From the NCBI GenBank assembly GCA_025465385.1, contig JAODNG010000086.1, forward strand, positions 1 through 8,093: a stretch of 8,093 nucleotides of DNA. The letters are read 5' to 3'. The notes beneath the pieces are model-generated. The model was not told the origin of the DNA. It saw only the letters and a program-made list of their open reading frames with translations, and made no database searches. The stretch is from Pseudonocardiales bacterium. GTDB lineage: Bacteria > Actinomycetota > Actinomycetes > Mycobacteriales > Pseudonocardiaceae. The translations under genes and the position numbers were made by a program. Position 1 is the first letter of the stretch; each line of letters begins with the position of its first letter. This document shows, one piece after another, positions 5,775 to 8,093 of this stretch.

Positions 5775-7937
5775 ATGACGCTCGCAGCAGAAGCCGGTTC
5801 GAAGGATCTGAAGATCGTCCGCGGCGCGTGCCCGCACGACTGCCCGGACACGTGCGCGATGCTCTATCACGTTGTCGACGGCAAACTCGTCGACGTCCAA
5901 GGGGATCCTGATCATCCTATGACCCGCGGCGGGTTGTGCGTCAAACTCAAGAACTTCCCCGAACACCACTACCAGGATGACCGCCTGATGTACCCCATGC
6001 GCCGCACCGGGCCGAAAGGTTCAGGCCAGTTCGAGCGCATGTCCTGGACCGACGCGCTCGCCGAGATCAAGACGCGCTGGACTCAGATCATCGATGAGTA
6101 CGGATCGCAGGCGATCATGCCGCACGCTTACCTGGGCCACCAGGGCGTACTCAACGGTCTCACCTCGGGTGACGCCTTCTTCAACCGTCTCGGCTCCAGC
6201 GTGGCGGAGAAGACCTACTGCGAGTCCGGCTCCTCCACCGCATGGATCATGACGGTCGGCACCACCGGCGGACTCGACGTCGAGAGCATGGCCTACTCGA
6301 AGTACATCATCGTCTGGGGCATGAACATGACCAGCACGAACCTGCATGCGTGGCCTTTCGTGCTGGAGGCGAAGAAGAAGGGCGCGAAGGTGGTCGTCAT
6401 CGACCCGGTGCGCACCCGCACCGCCCGGCAGGCCGACTGGCACATCCCGATCCGGCCCGGCACCGACGGCGCGCTGGCCATGGGCCTGATCCACGAGATC
6501 ATCGCCCAGGACCTCGTGGATCACGACTACGTCGACAACTACACCGTCGGCTACGACGAGCTGGCCGAGCGGGCCGCTCAGTATCCGCCGGAGCGCGTCG
6601 CCGAGATCACCGGCATCCCCGCCGAGGACATCCGCACGCTGGCGCGTGAATACGCCACCACGCAGCCTGCCGCGATCCGCCAAGGCGTGGCGATCGAGCG
6701 GAGCAAGGGCGGCGGCCAGGCGATCCGCGCCATCACGTGCCTGCCCGCGCTGGTGGGGGCCTGGCGCCACGTCGGCGGCGGCGCGGTAGAGATGCCAATC
6801 TGGGAATTCGCGACCCAGTTCGACAAGATCTGCAAGCCCGAGTGGATCCCCGAAGGCACCCGCGTGATCAACGAGCTCGATCTTGGCGCGGCTCTGACCG
6901 GCGAGCTGGGCCTCGATCCACCGCTGAAGTCGCTGTTCGTCTACAACTCCAATCCGGTCTCGCAGGGCCCCGCGCAGGCCAAGCTGGTCCGTGGCCTGCA
7001 GCGCGAGGACCTGTTCACCGTGGTCAGCGAGCACTTCATCACCGACACCGCCCGCTATGCGGACATCATCCTGCCCGCCACCATGCAGGCCGAGCAGCTC
7101 GACATCATGGTCACCTGGGGCCACCTGTACATCTCGCTCAACCAACCGGCGATCCCCGCCCCAGGCGAGTGTGTGCCCAACTCGGAGCTGTTCCGCCGGC
7201 TGGCCAAAACCATGAATTTCGACGACGACTATTGGGACCGCACCGACGAGCAGATGCTGATCGACTTCCACGACTGGGATGCCCCAGCCATGGAGGGGAT
7301 CACCTTTGAGAACCTCCAAGAGCACGGCTACCTTCGGCTCAACGTCGGCACCCCCGACGTCCGGGCCCCGCACGCCCAGGGCAACTTCCCGACCCCGTCG
7401 GGCAAGTGCGAGTTCAAGTCCAGCCTCGCTGAGGGTGGCAACTTCGTGGTTCCGGTATGGCGGTCGATGTACACCGCCATGCAGCCCGGCGAGCCCATCG
7501 ACCCGCTACCGGACTACGTGGCGCCCTTCGAGTCGCCCCACTCGAACCCGGAGCTGGCCAGGCGCTACCCGCTCAACATCGTGTCACCCAAGCCGCACGC
7601 ATTCCTGAACAGCCAGTACGGCAACGCACACGACAAGCAACGCGTCCAAGGCGAGCAGCGCATCTTCCTGCATCCCGACGACGCAGCCGAGCGCGGCATC
7701 ACCAGCGGCGACCAGGTCCAGGTGTTCAACGACCGCGGCACGTTCCAGGGTCCCGCCAAGATTGACGACGCGCTGATGCCCGGCCTGGTCATGGCTAACG
7801 TCGGGCACTGGTCCAGCTTTAGCCCGGGTCTGAGCTCAGTGAATTCGATCACCTTGGACCAGCACTGCACGCTGGGCAACGCCGGGGTCTACTCGGACAA
7901 CCTCGTCGAGGTGGCCAAGCTCGGCCGGACCGGCTGA
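5775..7937 (+). CDS. Molybdopterin-dependent oxidoreductase-family catalytic subunit (DMSO-reductase superfamily)
   Basis: 720 residues. The N-terminal [4Fe-4S] domain has Cys19, Cys23, Cys27 and Cys55 (CPHDCPDTC then GGLCVK; CX3CX3CX27C), followed by Lys57, the usual relay position. The large molybdopterin-binding region (about 70-480) includes TYCESGSST, where Cys149 is the probable Mo/W ligand, and WGMNMTSTNLH and VIDPVRTRTA, typical cofactor-contact segments. The C-terminal cofactor-binding domain spans about 598-712 (HPDDAAERGITSGDQVQVF). There is no twin-arginine signal, so it is cytosolic. GGAGG at 5762-5766, 8 bases before ATG, is a strong ribosome-binding site. The N-terminal pattern matches an uncharacterised actinobacterial/bacterial group related to formate dehydrogenases, not a named enzyme. 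No electron-transfer subunit is in the window. It is divergent from the cupin-moeA-kinase-regulator operon, which probably serves it. Substrate unknown. Confidence 0.93.
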   Translation: MTLAAEAGSKDLKIVRGACPHDCPDTCAMLYHVVDGKLVDVQGDPDHPMTRGGLCVKLKNFPEHHYQDDRLMYPMRRTGPKGSGQFERMSWTDALAEIKTRWTQIIDEYGSQAIMPHAYLGHQGVLNGLTSGDAFFNRLGSSVAEKTYCESGSSTAWIMTVGTTGGLDVESMAYSKYIIVWGMNMTSTNLHAWPFVLEAKKKGAKVVVIDPVRTRTARQADWHIPIRPGTDGALAMGLIHEIIAQDLVDHDYVDNYTVGYDELAERAAQYPPERVAEITGIPAEDIRTLAREYATTQPAAIRQGVAIERSKGGGQAIRAITCLPALVGAWRHVGGGAVEMPIWEFATQFDKICKPEWIPEGTRVINELDLGAALTGELGLDPPLKSLFVYNSNPVSQGPAQAKLVRGLQREDLFTVVSEHFITDTARYADIILPATMQAEQLDIMVTWGHLYISLNQPAIPAPGECVPNSELFRRLAKTMNFDDDYWDRTDEQMLIDFHDWDAPAMEGITFENLQEHGYLRLNVGTPDVRAPHAQGNFPTPSGKCEFKSSLAEGGNFVVPVWRSMYTAMQPGEPIDPLPDYVAPFESPHSNPELARRYPLNIVSPKPHAFLNSQYGNAHDKQRVQGEQRIFLHPDDAAERGITSGDQVQVFNDRGTFQGPAKIDDALMPGLVMANVGHWSSFSPGLSSVNSITLDQHCTLGNAGVYSDNLVEVAKLGRTG

Positions 7938-8066
7938 TGCCGACGTCTCACCCCAGCAACTCAACGAAATGCTCCTCTTAATCGTGGGTACGCCGCCACC
8001 CCGAGGGTTTGCGCACCGCGGCCAGAACCCACCTGCCGTGCAGATGATTCGAGTCAGGGAGAAACA

Positions 8067-8093
8067 ATGACCATCAATTTCACGATGTCCGAA
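8067..8093 (+). CDS. Start of a downstream gene, truncated by the window edge
   Basis: ATG at 8067-8069 has a good AGGGAG (8056-8061) 5 bases upstream, and nine codons (MTINFTMSE) run to the last base. The gap from the molybdoenzyme stop is 129 bases, so it may be co-transcribed. An F-x-x-SE start like this is common in acyl-CoA dehydrogenase-family proteins, but nine residues cannot support a family call. No product is assigned. Confidence 0.6.

Noticed and set aside
6021..7373. 450-codon minus-strand open frame within the molybdoenzyme gene
   Set aside because: Long antisense frames are a usual by-product of high-GC codon bias; the sequence is low-complexity in G, A, V, D and L and shows no recognisable motif, while the plus strand encodes a clear enzyme.
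5775..7937. Assignment as acetylene hydratase or formate dehydrogenase
   Set aside because: The acetylene hydratase I recall has an Asp directly after its second iron-sulfur Cys, whereas here Pro24 follows Cys23 and the spacing is CX3CX3C. Formate dehydrogenase partner subunits are not visible. Neither name can be supported.
7984..8032. GTGGGT/ACCCAC inverted repeat after the molybdoenzyme
   Set aside because: Only six pairs across a 37-base interior with no T-run; too weak to call a terminator, and a good ribosome-binding site for the next gene follows.

Overview
The window is GC-rich with strong G/C third-position bias, dense genes, GTG starts and a NarL-type two-component pair, which points to an actinobacterium. 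That placement is inferred from style and protein character only; nothing here fixes a genus. I see no rRNA, tRNA, CRISPR array, transposase or integrase.

Left module (about 1-1461). A long imperfect inverted repeat lies at the left edge. It is followed by a MarR-family repressor gene (minus strand) divergent from a small NAD(P)-binding reductase-like gene (plus strand). The 126-base gap between them holds a perfect 10+1+10 base inverted repeat at 680-700, a strong candidate for the MarR operator. A hairpin at 1429-1461 separates this module from the convergent operon to its right.

Right module (about 1481-8093). Four minus-strand genes read leftwards and look like one operon: a small cupin-fold protein, a MoeA molybdotransferase with a C-terminal periplasmic-binding-protein-like extension, a soluble GAF-domain histidine kinase, and a NarL/FixJ response regulator. 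The junctions are tight. The kinase ATG lies 2 bases after the moeA stop, with its Shine-Dalgarno inside the last moeA codons, and the kinase stop and regulator start overlap as ATGA. Divergent from the cupin, across a 365-base region rich in palindromes, is a 720-residue single-subunit molybdenum/tungsten bis-pyranopterin enzyme of the DMSO-reductase superfamily. It has a CX3CX3CX27C iron-sulfur motif, a probable Cys metal ligand and no Tat signal. A further plus-strand gene begins at 8067 and runs off the window.

Reading of the whole: the right module resembles a self-contained, signal-regulated molybdoenzyme locus, with a catalytic subunit, a cofactor-insertion protein carrying a possible ligand-sensing domain, a small cupin accessory and a dedicated cytosolic two-component switch. 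No electron-transfer subunit is visible, so a non-redox reaction (hydration or hydroxyl transfer) or a soluble partner encoded outside the window both remain open. The substrate cannot be read from this sequence.
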